Shown here: piece after piece, positions 8,198-16,474 of the stretch
How positions within the stretch are numbered: position 1 is the first letter of the stretch
Layout of the letters: every line of letters begins with the position of its first letter
Origin: Caldilineaceae bacterium bin5
GTDB taxonomy: Bacteria > Chloroflexota > Anaerolineae > Caldilineales > Caldilineaceae
NCBI GenBank assembly: GCA_002238445.1
Contig: MPML01000007.1
Location: forward strand, 80,398 to 144,397
Length of the DNA: 64,000 nucleotides
Direction: 5' to 3'
Translations under genes and position numbers: made by a program
The notes under the pieces: model-generated
What the model saw: the letters and a program-made list of their open reading frames with translations, nothing else
Told to the model about the DNA's origin: nothing
Database searches by the model: none

Positions 8198-9112
8198 CTA
8201 AGCTGGCACCGGTGGCGACAGGCGGGCCAGCAATTGCTCTTGTTCGGCCTTGGTCAGATCGACCAGAGGCGGGCGAACGCGGCTCCAACCTTTTCTGCCG
8301 GTCTGGTCGGCGACGATCACCTTTAGTGACGCGATCATGTTGTAGCCTGAATCGAGTATGGCGTCACGAACCCAATTTGTTCGGTTCTGGCGCTCCTCGG
8401 CGTCGGCCGCCTGCCAGTTGTCGTAGAGGTCGCGAATGACGTGGGGCAATACATTTGCCATGCCGGAGATACAGCCGCCGCCTCCTCCCTGCATATTCTT
8501 CAGTAGCAAGGCCTCGGTGCCGCAGAAAACTGCAAAGCCGGGAAAGTTTCGCGCCACTTCATGCAGTCCCAGCAGGTTGTTTTCGTCACCGGAGCTGTCC
8601 TTCACGCCGGCAGCCTGGCCAGGGTACGCTTGCGCCAGCCTTGTAAGCAGAGACGGGCTAAGGGGAATGCCGCTCACTTGGGGGATGTGGTAGAAGTACA
8701 TTCGCAGCCGCTCGTCGTTGACGCGATCGAATATTGCCGCGAACGAGCGAAAGAGGCCTTCTTCGGAAACGCCCGGATAGTAAAAGGGAGGCAGGGTCAG
8801 GGCGCCGCGGCAACCCGATTGAACCGCGTGTCGGGTCAGATCGGCGGCTTCGAAGATCGAGGCTGCCCCGGTGCCCACGACCAGTTTACTGGCCGGAATG
8901 CCGGCTTCGATAACTGCATCGACCGCGGCCATGCGTTCTGTCGCGGCAAACGATGTTGCCTCACTGTTGGTGCCGAATAGCACCAGTCCGTGACAGCCTC
9001 CTTCCAGCAGGCGTTTACAGAATTCAATATAAGCAGGCAGGTCGATGGACAGGTCGGCGCGGACGGGCGTCAGGGTAGGCGCAAAGACGCCTCTAAGCGA
9101 GAGTTCAGACAT
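8198..9112 (-). CDS. DHDPS/N-acetylneuraminate lyase-family class I aldolase
   Basis: A 304-residue (beta/alpha)8 aldolase. It opens GVFAPTLTPVRADLSID and has the GLVLFGTNSEATSFAATER block (about 41-59), the Tyr of MYFYHIPQVSG (about 136-146), and the Schiff-base Lys in GVKDSSGD (about 168-175). Known members condense or cleave pyruvate-containing compounds: dihydrodipicolinate, N-acetylneuraminate, 2-keto-3-deoxygluconate and others. Beside a UxuA-like dehydratase, keto-deoxy-sugar-acid cleavage is the best guess over lysine synthesis. It lies first in the minus-strand set with its own promoter-like sequence and is separated from the UxuA-like gene by 138 bases. No gene is seen in that gap. 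Confidence 0.85.
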   Translation of the reverse strand: MSELSLRGVFAPTLTPVRADLSIDLPAYIEFCKRLLEGGCHGLVLFGTNSEATSFAATERMAAVDAVIEAGIPASKLVVGTGAASIFEAADLTRHAVQSGCRGALTLPPFYYPGVSEEGLFRSFAAIFDRVNDERLRMYFYHIPQVSGIPLSPSLLTRLAQAYPGQAAGVKDSSGDENNLLGLHEVARNFPGFAVFCGTEALLLKNMQGGGGGCISGMANVLPHVIRDLYDNWQAADAEERQNRTNWVRDAILDSGYNMIASLKVIVADQTGRKGWSRVRPPLVDLTKAEQEQLLARLSPPVPA

Positions 9113-9174
9113 ACCTTGGTCCCTCTTCTCCTGATGGCTCAGATGTCAGCTGGTAAGGAAATATAGTCTCCTAC

Positions 9175-9204
9175 ATGTTACGACCTGCGGGTCGCCATTG
9201 TCAA
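9175..9204 (-). promoter_or_regulatory. Promoter candidate of the aldolase-uxuA-iunH set, with a palindrome in the spacer
   Basis: On the minus strand TTGACA (9199-9204) and TAACAT (9175-9180) are separated by 18 bases, about 60 bases before the aldolase start. The spacer contains the inverted repeat CGACC-tgcg-GGTCG (9181-9194). A repressor bound there would block polymerase, so it is a plausible operator. Seen by eye only. Confidence 0.45.
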
Positions 9205-9551
9205 ATGGGCCCGCTATGAGTGCATCCCAGTTTTGGCGCAAAAGGGTCAGGGGTGGAATGCGCGACGACGGTGCGTGATATTAAGTTCCGGCTTGTGGAG
9301 GGGCACAGTGCAGGCACAAGGCCTGCCCCTACAGGACCTTCGAGGGGGAAGGTGAGGGAGGGTGTCTGAGGTGCGTGCAATCTGATTTAATGGGGTGGTG
9401 GGCGCAACGGAGACAGTGCTGGGAAGAGACAGCACTGGGGAAGGACGAGCACGGTTGGTAAGCTAGAGGGCGGGGCGCTGCGGGGGCGCAGCCCCTGCAC
9501 AAGGGAGGCCGCTTTTGCGGCCGACCGCCCAAAAGAACATCCTTGAAAGGA
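9205..9551. other. Intergenic stretch without a supported gene
   Basis: Between the aldolase promoter and the mobile element at 9552 there is no credible coding frame. The stretch holds two palindromic pieces: a short hairpin (9299-9330, arms AGGGGCA/TGCCCCT with an inner CAGGC/GCCTG) and an AGTGCT/AGCACT inverted repeat near 9415-9433. A remnant of the repeat-family core follows at 9473-9533. Confidence 0.5.
9473..9533 (+). repeat. Isolated core remnant of the 0.3-kb repeat family
   Basis: This copy contains the shared core (GGCGCTGCGGGGGCGCAGCC, then CCTGCACAAGGGAGG, a GGCCGC-tttt-GCGGCC hairpin, then CGACCGCCC), but the flanking arms and terminal repeats of the complete copies are not recognisable. 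It lies 19 bases before a complete copy. It could be an older, eroded element or a target of the second insertion. Confidence 0.7.
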
Positions 9552-9844
9552 GTAACTACTTAGCCATATACGGTGCCTGTCTTGACCAGCCCTTTGTCGC
9601 TGCTGCGATTCAGGTTATCTGGTTGCGTATGCGGTTGGCGGCGGCCAGGTTGTTGGAGCGGTACTGCTGGAATGAGCGCACACGGTCGGTGAGGGATGGT
9701 TTTGTAGGGGGGCGTTGCGGGGGCGCAGCCCCTGCACAAGGGAGGGCCGAAGGCCCGACCGCCCAAAATACAACAATGAGGGGACAAAAGACACTTTTGC
9801 TCGCCACGTTCAGGGTCGCAAGCTGATTGCGGCTGAGTATTAAC
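9552..9844 (+). mobile_element. Non-autonomous MITE-like element, copy 1
   Basis: The element begins GTAACTACTTAGCCATATACGG and ends TTGCGGCTGAGTATTAAC, giving imperfect inverted ends of about 14 bases. The flanks TGAAAGGA and (shifted by one) CGAAACGA match at 6 of 8 positions, so the 8-bp target duplication is only approximate. The core lies near 9707-9771 with hairpin GGGCC-gaa-GGCCC. No transposase frame is present. Small open frames inside are by-products of the G+C-rich repeat. Confidence 0.8.
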
Positions 9845-10276
9845 GAAACGAGAGAGAAGACCCTTGCTCTCCGCCTTCAATGTTGCGGATCGGTACCGGC
9901 TGCGAAGTCACCATCCTTCATAGTGGTCCGGACATGTTTCCAGCTCGCTATTGCGAGAGCATTATTGCGGCTTGCATAAAGTGACCAACTTTGGGCATAA
10001 TACGCAAATTCTGCTAAATGGGCTTGTATTCCGAGGAGTTTCCCTACATTCGAACCGCGGCGAATACCAACTTCATACTGTAACGATCTGTTCCCCTGAC
10101 TCTAACGGGGGCCTTGTCGAAGTTGTTAGACTGAACTGACATAGACAAAGGCTGCATGGCGCAGAAAAGAGATCTGCACACTCTGGCGCTTCCAGAATTG
10201 GCAAGAAATCTCAGCAAGTCTCCCCTGTGCCTGCCTAACAGAGCCCATCCAACCGAAGCAATGGCGGGGTTTTAAC
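9845..10276. other. Intergenic region upstream of the ATP-grasp operon
   Basis: About 430 bases with no supported gene. A 62-codon frame at 9951-10139 on the plus strand has no ribosome-binding site or recognisable sequence and is not called. The region should contain the promoter of the downstream three-gene operon, but I found no convincing -35/-10 pair. Confidence 0.4.
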
Positions 10277-11761
10277 GTGCCGAATCAAAGCGAAAACGGA
10301 AGCGAGAACGCGCTCAATCTGTTCAAGAGCTATGCTCTGGACGGGAACACTTTTGACGAGATGTTTCAAGGGGACGGCCGTCCCCGAGGACCCTACCAGA
10401 AGCTGCTTCAGAGTATTTTGGGAGTGCAGCCAAGCGAACTGACGCAGCGCCAGCAGGCGGCCGATCTGACGTTTCTGAATCGAGGCATCACCTTCACCGT
10501 ATATGGCGAAGACTCCACGATAGAACGCATCTTCCCCTACGACATCCTACCCCGCATTATTAGCGAGCAAGAGTGGCATACGATCGAGAGTGGCTTGCGC
10601 CAGCGCATTCACGCCATCAATCTCTTCCTGCGAGACGTCTACCACGAGGGACGGATTTTGCAGGAAGGGAAGGTGCCATTCGAACTCATCTACAGTAGCC
10701 AGAACTATCAGCGTGAGATGAGAGGCGTCAGGGTCGCCAACGACGTCTACACTTCGATAGTCGGTACCGACCTCGTCCGTCTTCCCAGCGGTGCGTTCGC
10801 CGTACTAGAGGACAACCTGCGCGTTCCTAGCGGCGTTTCCTATATGCTGGCCAATCGGGAGGTCATGACACAGGTGTTCCCAGGCATGTTTGGCGGGTAT
10901 GGCATTCAGCCAATTGGACACTACGGTCAAGTCCTTCTCGAACAACTGCAGGCTCTGTCGCCCAAAGGGCGCGACGCTACGATTGTTTTGCTCACTCCAG
11001 GGATCTTCAATTCGGCTTATTTCGAGCACACGTTTCTGGCGCGGGTCATGGGGATCGAGCTTGTCGAGGGCGCCGATATGCTCGTCCACGATGGATTCGT
11101 TTACATGCGAACAACCGGTGGGTTGCAGCGTGTTGACGTTATCTATCGCCGCATTGACGACGAATTCATCGACCCATTACACTTTCACCCTGACTCGGCC
11201 CTGGGTGTTCCCGGTCTGTTCAACGCCTACCGCGCCGGCAACGTAACGCTTGCCAACACGATTGGAACAGGGATTGCTGATGACAAGGCAGTCTACTCAT
11301 TCGTACCCGAAATGATCAGGTACTATCTGGGCGAGGACCCGATTTTGCAAAATGTCGAGACATATCTCTGCATGCGCGAAGACGAATGTGCCTACGTGCT
11401 CGATAATCTCGACAAGCTGGTCGTCAAGGCAGTCGGGGAGTCTGGTGGATACGGCATGCTGATCGGCCCGCACAGCACGCGCAAGGAACAGGAAAGCTTC
11501 CGTGAGCAGATAAAGGCTGACCCGCGCAATTACATCGCGCAACCCACGCTTAGCCTGTCCCGCGCGCCTTGCTATATCAATGGCAATGTCGTTTCTCGGC
11601 ACGTCGACCTGCGCCCCTTTATACTCTACGGAGGCGAGAAAGAAAACACGGTTATTGTTCCTGGTGGCCTTACGCGCGTTGCCCTGCGTGAAGGTTCGCT
11701 TGTGGTCAACTCATCCCAGGGCGGCGGCAGCAAGGACACGTGGGTATTGCAACACAGTTAA
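10277..11761 (+). CDS. Circularly permuted ATP-grasp protein
   Basis: A 494-residue protein of the circularly permuted ATP-grasp family (formerly DUF404/DUF407). Recognisable blocks are FDEMFQGDGRPRGPYQ near the N terminus, GVRVANDVYTSIVGTDLVR (about 153-171), RVPSGVSYMLANREVM, and the C-terminal ATP-grasp piece KAVGESGGYGMLIGP followed by YIAQPTLSLSRAPCY. Members are predicted to make amide bonds using ATP, possibly on peptides or glutathione-like substrates; the substrate is unknown. The frame opens with GTG. It is the first gene of the classic three-gene set with the alpha-E and transglutaminase genes, 21 bases before the next start. Confidence 0.9.
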   Translation: MPNQSENGSENALNLFKSYALDGNTFDEMFQGDGRPRGPYQKLLQSILGVQPSELTQRQQAADLTFLNRGITFTVYGEDSTIERIFPYDILPRIISEQEWHTIESGLRQRIHAINLFLRDVYHEGRILQEGKVPFELIYSSQNYQREMRGVRVANDVYTSIVGTDLVRLPSGAFAVLEDNLRVPSGVSYMLANREVMTQVFPGMFGGYGIQPIGHYGQVLLEQLQALSPKGRDATIVLLTPGIFNSAYFEHTFLARVMGIELVEGADMLVHDGFVYMRTTGGLQRVDVIYRRIDDEFIDPLHFHPDSALGVPGLFNAYRAGNVTLANTIGTGIADDKAVYSFVPEMIRYYLGEDPILQNVETYLCMREDECAYVLDNLDKLVVKAVGESGGYGMLIGPHSTRKEQESFREQIKADPRNYIAQPTLSLSRAPCYINGNVVSRHVDLRPFILYGGEKENTVIVPGGLTRVALREGSLVVNSSQGGGSKDTWVLQHS

Positions 11762-11782
11762 TACCATAATAGGTAAAGCGAC

Positions 11783-12760
11783 ATGCTCTCCAGATCTGCA
11801 GACAATATGTATTGGCTTGGCCGCTACATGGAGCGGGCGGAAAACACGATCCGGCTGCTCAGAGTGCGCCTGAATTTCATGGTCGGCCAGACGGCCCAGC
11901 ATGGCAACGATCGCGGCTGGCAGCAGTTCTTCTCCGCATTGCGCCAACCCCCTCCTCTCATGAAGAACGGCGTCGTCGACAGTGAGGTAGCCCTGCAGAT
12001 GGCGCACGATCTTACCTTCAATACCGAGAATCAGAATTCAATTTCAGGCTGCATACACCTGGCCAGAACGAACGCTCGCTCGGTGCGCTCGCAGCTGAGC
12101 AGCCAACTCTGGGAACACATAAACCGGCTCTATTTGCGGCTGTATTCATGGCAAGGTCACGAGAATTGGCATGACGAACGTGACAACTTCTTCAGAGAAC
12201 TTGAAAGCAGCGTCTCTCTTTTTCAGGGTCTGGCATTTTCGTCGCTTTTGCATGATGAAGGGTGGCTCTTCATTCAAATTGGCGGGCATCTGGAGCGCGT
12301 GTTCTCGGTGTGCAGCTTACTGACAGCACATTTTCGCCACTTTGGAATTGATGGTGGGGAAAGGCTGGAAACTGTCGATCCCCTCAATGGCATTGGTGTT
12401 CTGCGCGCCTGCAACTCATTTGAATCGTACTGCAGAGTATATGACCCGCGGCCGGAAACGAGTTACGTGACGAACTTCCTGTTGCTCAATGCATACCTGC
12501 CGAGTTCTGTACGATTCAATGTCAGCCAGGTAGCTGTATTGCTTGAGCAACTTGCTGGCGCAACCGAGACCCGCCGCGCAGGAGACCTGAATAGAATGGC
12601 TGGAAAGCTACAAGCCCGATTGCAGTACAGCCAGATAGATGACGTTGTTGAATTTGGGGCGCAGTCATACGTTGTGGACGTAGTGAAGAGCTGCGACGAG
12701 ATACACGATGCACTGTCTGACGCCTATTTCAGCTACCCGATCGATGAGGCCGTTTCCTGA
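11783..12760 (+). CDS. Alpha-E domain protein
   Basis: A 325-residue, almost wholly helical protein. It opens MLSRSADNMYWLGRYMERAENTIRLL, the diagnostic start of the alpha-E (DUF403) family, and contains CSLLTAHFRHFG-type helices and SSVRFNVSQVAVLLEQLAG. The biochemical role is not established. The family is nearly always encoded between a circularly permuted ATP-grasp gene and a transglutaminase gene, exactly as here, and is thought to act with them on the same peptide-like substrate. The next gene starts 24 bases after its stop. Confidence 0.92.
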   Translation: MLSRSADNMYWLGRYMERAENTIRLLRVRLNFMVGQTAQHGNDRGWQQFFSALRQPPPLMKNGVVDSEVALQMAHDLTFNTENQNSISGCIHLARTNARSVRSQLSSQLWEHINRLYLRLYSWQGHENWHDERDNFFRELESSVSLFQGLAFSSLLHDEGWLFIQIGGHLERVFSVCSLLTAHFRHFGIDGGERLETVDPLNGIGVLRACNSFESYCRVYDPRPETSYVTNFLLLNAYLPSSVRFNVSQVAVLLEQLAGATETRRAGDLNRMAGKLQARLQYSQIDDVVEFGAQSYVVDVVKSCDEIHDALSDAYFSYPIDEAVS

Positions 12761-12784
12761 GAATCCAATCCTACCTTCTGACAA

Positions 12785-13759
12785 ATGAAATACTACACAA
12801 TTCACCATCACACCAGGTATCGATACAGTTCGGAAGTCAGCGAGAGTACGATGGAAGTGCGCATGCAACCGCGTACGGACCGTCAGCAACGCTGTCTGAA
12901 CTTTCAGCTTGAAGTCTGGCCGCACGCCCAGGTACTTACAGCCAGCGACTGTGTCCAGAATGCGATCCACTATTTCGACATTCCCAGACGTCATTCCGAG
13001 CTGCTCTTACGCGCCCAAAGTCTTGTCCTGGTCCAGGAAGGGCAACCGTTGCCCGAGGGAATTGATTCTACTGAATGGGCTGCTTTGGAGGAGGCTGCGG
13101 CTACTGGCGTCCACTGGGACTGGCTGTCACCCAGCGAGTTTGCCCGTCCTAATTCGCTACTAGGCGACTTTGCAGAAGAGGTCGAATTCAACCGCGACAT
13201 TGATCCTCTTAGCGCGCTCATCAGGCTCAATGACCGGCTGCATTTTGCCCTGGAGTATATGCCCAAGAGCACTGCAGTTGATTCGCCAATTGATATCGCT
13301 CTGGAGAATCGACGCGGCGTCTGTCAGGATTTCACACACATAATGATTGCTTTGCTGCGTCGGGCAGGTATCCCTGCGCGTTACATCAGCGGGTATGTTC
13401 AACAGGATCCGCAGAAGGACGAGGAGACGGACCTCTCCGGAGCCTCACACGCGTGGGTGGAGGCATTCCTACCTGCCACAGGTTGGATAGAGCTGGACCC
13501 AACCAACAATTCACGAGTAGGCGACAGGCACATTCGTATCGCCATTGGCAGAGATTATGCGGACGTGCCTCCTACCAGGGGAACCTACAAGGGAGGATCG
13601 AGCAGCGAGCTCACGGTAGGGGTACACATTTCTGAGACTGAGGACGAATCGATTCCCCCGGACCTGCTGGACAATGGACACTGGTCAACGAGGGAGCAGA
13701 TCGAGGAAGTGAGCAGTGCGCGGCTGAGACGAGATAAGGAGCAGCAGCAGCAACAGTGA
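12785..13759 (+). CDS. Transglutaminase-like cysteine peptidase family protein
   Basis: A 324-residue protein. Residues 1-75 form the N-terminal beta domain found in bacterial transglutaminase-like proteins (YTIHHHTRYRYSSEVSES). The catalytic triad is visible: Cys in ENRRGVCQDFTHIMIALLR, His in SGASHAWVEAFLP and Asp in WIELDPTNN. Such proteins may hydrolyse or transfer amide bonds; in this operon a role in processing the ATP-grasp product is predicted. The C terminus is a charged tail ending in a run of Gln (QQQQQ) from CAG/CAA codons. A terminator-type hairpin follows the stop. Confidence 0.92.
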   Translation: MKYYTIHHHTRYRYSSEVSESTMEVRMQPRTDRQQRCLNFQLEVWPHAQVLTASDCVQNAIHYFDIPRRHSELLLRAQSLVLVQEGQPLPEGIDSTEWAALEEAAATGVHWDWLSPSEFARPNSLLGDFAEEVEFNRDIDPLSALIRLNDRLHFALEYMPKSTAVDSPIDIALENRRGVCQDFTHIMIALLRRAGIPARYISGYVQQDPQKDEETDLSGASHAWVEAFLPATGWIELDPTNNSRVGDRHIRIAIGRDYADVPPTRGTYKGGSSSELTVGVHISETEDESIPPDLLDNGHWSTREQIEEVSSARLRRDKEQQQQQ

Positions 13760-13765
13760 GGACAG

Positions 13766-13801
13766 AGAAAAAGGCCGGCAGCGAAAAGAACACTGCCGGC
13801 C
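13766..13801 (-). terminator. Intrinsic terminator between convergent genes
   Basis: The perfect 9-bp stem GGCCGGCAG (13773-13781) / CTGCCGGCC (13793-13801) is followed on the minus strand by TTTTTCTC. It is therefore a good intrinsic terminator for the NIPSNAP gene. As a hairpin it may also stop plus-strand transcription from the transglutaminase gene. Confidence 0.8.
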
Positions 13802-13862
13802 CGCCTTCCAGAACGGCCACGCACGGATCAGCAGAACCGACCCGTTTCAGTTCGATTTACAC

Positions 13863-14183
13863 TTAGTTCATGACCGACTTTGCGGTTGGCACAAGACGCA
13901 TGACTTTGATAGTTTCGCGGTTAAGCATTTCCGGGATATTCGGCGCGATGTCGTTGACCCATCCATCGGATTGGTATACGGCCTCATACAGCGCCTCGCG
14001 ATCGGCCTCATCCCGGAAGCGACGCATCCACACGTAGCAGTTATCGTCTTCCTCGTCGACAAATGAACCGGCCACGACCATTCCCTTTGAAACCTGGAAG
14101 GGGATGATCACACTCTCCATGTACTGAACCCAGTCGTCGCGTTTGCCAGGGTGACACTCGTAAATGCGGTACTCATACAACAT
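13863..14183 (-). CDS. NIPSNAP family protein
   Basis: A 106-residue protein forming one complete NIPSNAP ferredoxin-like domain. It begins MLYEYRIYECHPGKRDDWVQ and has the typical central GMVVAGSFVDEEDDNCYVWMRRF block and a C terminus with REALYEAVYQSDGW. The family's function in bacteria is not known; members often sit beside carbohydrate or dehydrogenase genes. GGGAGAAAA lies upstream of the ATG. A mobile repeat lies 29 bases upstream of the start, between this gene and the family 4 glycosidase gene, so the original leader may have been displaced. Confidence 0.85.
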   Translation of the reverse strand: MLYEYRIYECHPGKRDDWVQYMESVIIPFQVSKGMVVAGSFVDEEDDNCYVWMRRFRDEADREALYEAVYQSDGWVNDIAPNIPEMLNRETIKVMRLVPTAKSVMN

Positions 14184-14212
14184 TGGGTTTTCTCCCTATT
14201 TATTGTGAATTC

Positions 14213-14518
14213 GAAACTACTAAGCCACTACTAATTCGCGATCCTGAATGAGGCGATCGGAGCTGTTTACTTTCTCCTCAATCCTCTATACTCTCTTTGC
14301 ATTTGGGCGGTCGGCCGCAAGCGGCCTCCCTTGTGCAGGGGCTGCGCCCCCGCAACGCCCCCCTACAAAACCATCCCTCACCGACCGTGTGTGCTCATTC
14401 CAGCAGTGCCGCTCCACCAACGTGGCTGCCGCAAACCGAATACGCAATCAGATAGCCTGAATGGCGGCAGAGATAAAGGGTTGGTCAAGACAGGCACTGT
14501 AAATGGCTTAGTGGCTAG
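14213..14518 (-). mobile_element. Non-autonomous MITE-like element, copy 2, with perfect 8-bp target duplication
   Basis: A 306-bp element in reverse orientation to copy 1. Both flanks read GTGAATTC (14205-14212 and 14519-14526), a perfect 8-bp target duplication. Ends are GAAACTACTAAGCC and, read inward from the right, CTAGCCACTAAGCC, so the outer bases have diverged. The core lies near 14305-14370 (GGCCGC-aa-GCGGCC hairpin). It sits between the glycosidase stop (14534) and the NIPSNAP start (14183). Confidence 0.88.
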
Positions 14519-14533
14519 GTGAATTCTTACTAT

Positions 14534-15934
14534 TCAGTCTGCTGGGATCGGCTCCAATTGCGGTTCTTTCAAGAGCCGCATGGGCCGGTCCCCTTCGACT
14601 TCGTAGCTGGAAAAAGTTGGCAAGTGCTCTACATTGGCGGCGAACATCTGGTTAACCATCTCTCGAATCTCTGCCATAGACAGCACTGAAGACGTCAATG
14701 GGTCGTGCAATATCGCCTGGAAGATCTTGCGCGGATCACCTTCCAGGATACCCTCCACCGCCATCTCTTCGATCTGCGCACTCAGGCCGGTCAGCATTGC
14801 CACTGACGACGGCAGAGGGCCAACCCGAACGCTTTCGAGGCCCTTGTTACTGGCCCAAACCGGGATCTCAACGCAGGCCCCGACAGGCAGATTATCGACC
14901 AGAGGCGTGGGGCCGCTGCCGTTTGGCATATTGCCGTTGAACTGGAACGGTTCGCCCCCTTCCAAAGCGTTGATGATATAGGCGGCATACTCATATCCCC
15001 GCGACAGATCCAGGGGGGCAGAATTATCGAGCCACTCTACGATCTGCTCGTGCCAGGTCTCTTCCCGTTCCGAGTAATGCGTCAGAACGTAGGCATATTC
15101 GCCAGGGTTCCAGCCGGTCCCGTGCGTGCAGTATTTCTCGATCAGGTCGGGTCGTTTGCGGAACCAGGGATTGTATTCGGAGTGGTGTCCGCTCGACTCG
15201 GTTGGGTAGTAGTCGAGGTGCAGGTACATTTCATTTCGCACCTGCTCCTCATTGTATACTTCCGGCCGTTCCGTGATGGCTTCACGAATAAGCGGGTAGG
15301 CGTCTTCGCCGTTCCACTCGTATTTCAGGTACCAGGCCATGTGATTAATGCCGGCGCAGGTGTAGGTAATTTCGTCGGTTGGGGCGCCGATCCAACGTGC
15401 GAGCATATTGGCAGTGCCCTGCACGCTGTGACAGAGCCCGGTTGCTACAATACTTGTCTCTTTCTGAATGGCCCTGCAGTTGGTCACCATCGGATTGGTG
15501 TAGTTGAGCATAACTGCTTCCGGACACAGGCGCTCCATGTCTCTGGCAATATCCACCATCACCGGCGTGGTGCGCATTGAGCGGAAGATACCTGAAGGCC
15601 CGCGTGTGTCGCCGATATTGGTATCGACACCGTACTGCTTGGGAATCTCGATGTCGCTGCGCCACACATCGGTCTGGCCGACAAGAATTGTGACGATGAC
15701 GTAGTCTGCGCCGTCGAGGGCTTCATCGCGGCTGAGCGTGGATTCGACGCTGGCAGGATAGCCCCCTTCTCGCACGATGCGCTTTACCGCTTGCTCGATG
15801 TAGTTGAGCTTCAGGGGGTCAATGTCCATCAGACAGATCGTAGCATCCTCAAGCAGAGGGAACGTCAGCACATCTTTGACGAGCTTGCGGGTGAATCCAA
15901 AGCTACCTGCGCCGATGAATGTAATTTTCGTCAT
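14534..15934 (-). CDS. Family 4 glycoside hydrolase (alpha-galactosidase/alpha-glucuronidase type)
   Basis: A 466-residue NAD- and metal-dependent glycosidase of family GH4, which acts through oxidation at C3 and elimination. The Rossmann motif [11 protein letters not shown] begins at residue 4, with [10 protein letters not shown] binding the adenosine ribose. The metal site Cys is in [10 protein letters not shown] and the adjacent block is [27 protein letters not shown] is the conserved Asn-containing block. It resembles MelA/LplD rather than phospho-glycosidases, but the sugar specificity is not certain. AAAGGTGG precedes the ATG at a suitable distance. Confidence 0.88.
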   Translation of the reverse strand: MTKITFIGAGSFGFTRKLVKDVLTFPLLEDATICLMDIDPLKLNYIEQAVKRIVREGGYPASVESTLSRDEALDGADYVIVTILVGQTDVWRSDIEIPKQYGVDTNIGDTRGPSGIFRSMRTTPVMVDIARDMERLCPEAVMLNYTNPMVTNCRAIQKETSIVATGLCHSVQGTANMLARWIGAPTDEITYTCAGINHMAWYLKYEWNGEDAYPLIREAITERPEVYNEEQVRNEMYLHLDYYPTESSGHHSEYNPWFRKRPDLIEKYCTHGTGWNPGEYAYVLTHYSEREETWHEQIVEWLDNSAPLDLSRGYEYAAYIINALEGGEPFQFNGNMPNGSGPTPLVDNLPVGACVEIPVWASNKGLESVRVGPLPSSVAMLTGLSAQIEEMAVEGILEGDPRKIFQAILHDPLTSSVLSMAEIREMVNQMFAANVEHLPTFSSYEVEGDRPMRLLKEPQLEPIPAD

Positions 15935-16111
15935 TTTTGTACCACCTTTAGATAATTATCGGGAACGGAAACGCCGCCCTGCGATTCGTACCCCTACGTT
16001 AAATTGCTGCCAGCATGAAGCGAAATGGCATCCATATGCCTGGACTGCCGCCTCGGCTCCATGCGTGGATCATAGCACCTGGTTGCGACATAGCCCGAAT
16101 AGTTAGCCGAT

Positions 16112-16474
16112 TCACGTGCCCAACAGGCGCCCGAAAAAAGGCACGCGGGCACGACGGGCGCGCAGGGCATTGATGATTCCCGCGATCCAGGCTACGACTA
16201 CGGCCAGATAAACAGCGACCACAAGGGCGAAAATGTATGCTGCAACCACGCCGCCAAATGGCAGAAGCGAGACCAACCAGGCGAACAGGAACCAGACTGC
16301 AGGCGCCAGAATCAGTGCCATTACAATCGTCAGCGACTGGATTGCATGGTAGCGGGAGAAAGAGTCGTCTTTCCTCAGGGCCAGAATGTAAGCAGGACCT
16401 ATCACCGGTAGCAGATAGGCAAGCAGCGCCGCGTCCACGTTGAGCTTCCCATTGGTTTCAAGGTCCTCGGTCAT
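16112..16474 (-). CDS. Small integral membrane protein (DUF4870/Tic20-like)
   Basis: A 120-residue protein with three to four membrane segments (about 15-33, 47-70, 72-105). SRYHAIQSL after the first segment and [15 protein letters not shown] at the end match the DUF4870 pattern. The function of the family is unknown. Its ATG overlaps the oppF stop by four bases (ATGA), so it is the last gene of the peptide-transport transcript. Confidence 0.7.
   Translation of the reverse strand: MTEDLETNGKLNVDAALLAYLLPVIGPAYILALRKDDSFSRYHAIQSLTIVMALILAPAVWFLFAWLVSLLPFGGVVAAYIFALVVAVYLAVVVAWIAGIINALRARRARVPFFGRLLGT

Noticed and set aside
9329..9880. Small proteins with the recurrent peptide VGGRCGGAAPAQGR in several places
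   Set aside because: The same peptide recurs only because the mobile repeat's core is read in the same frame in each copy. Frames are short, differ in their ends and have no start signals.
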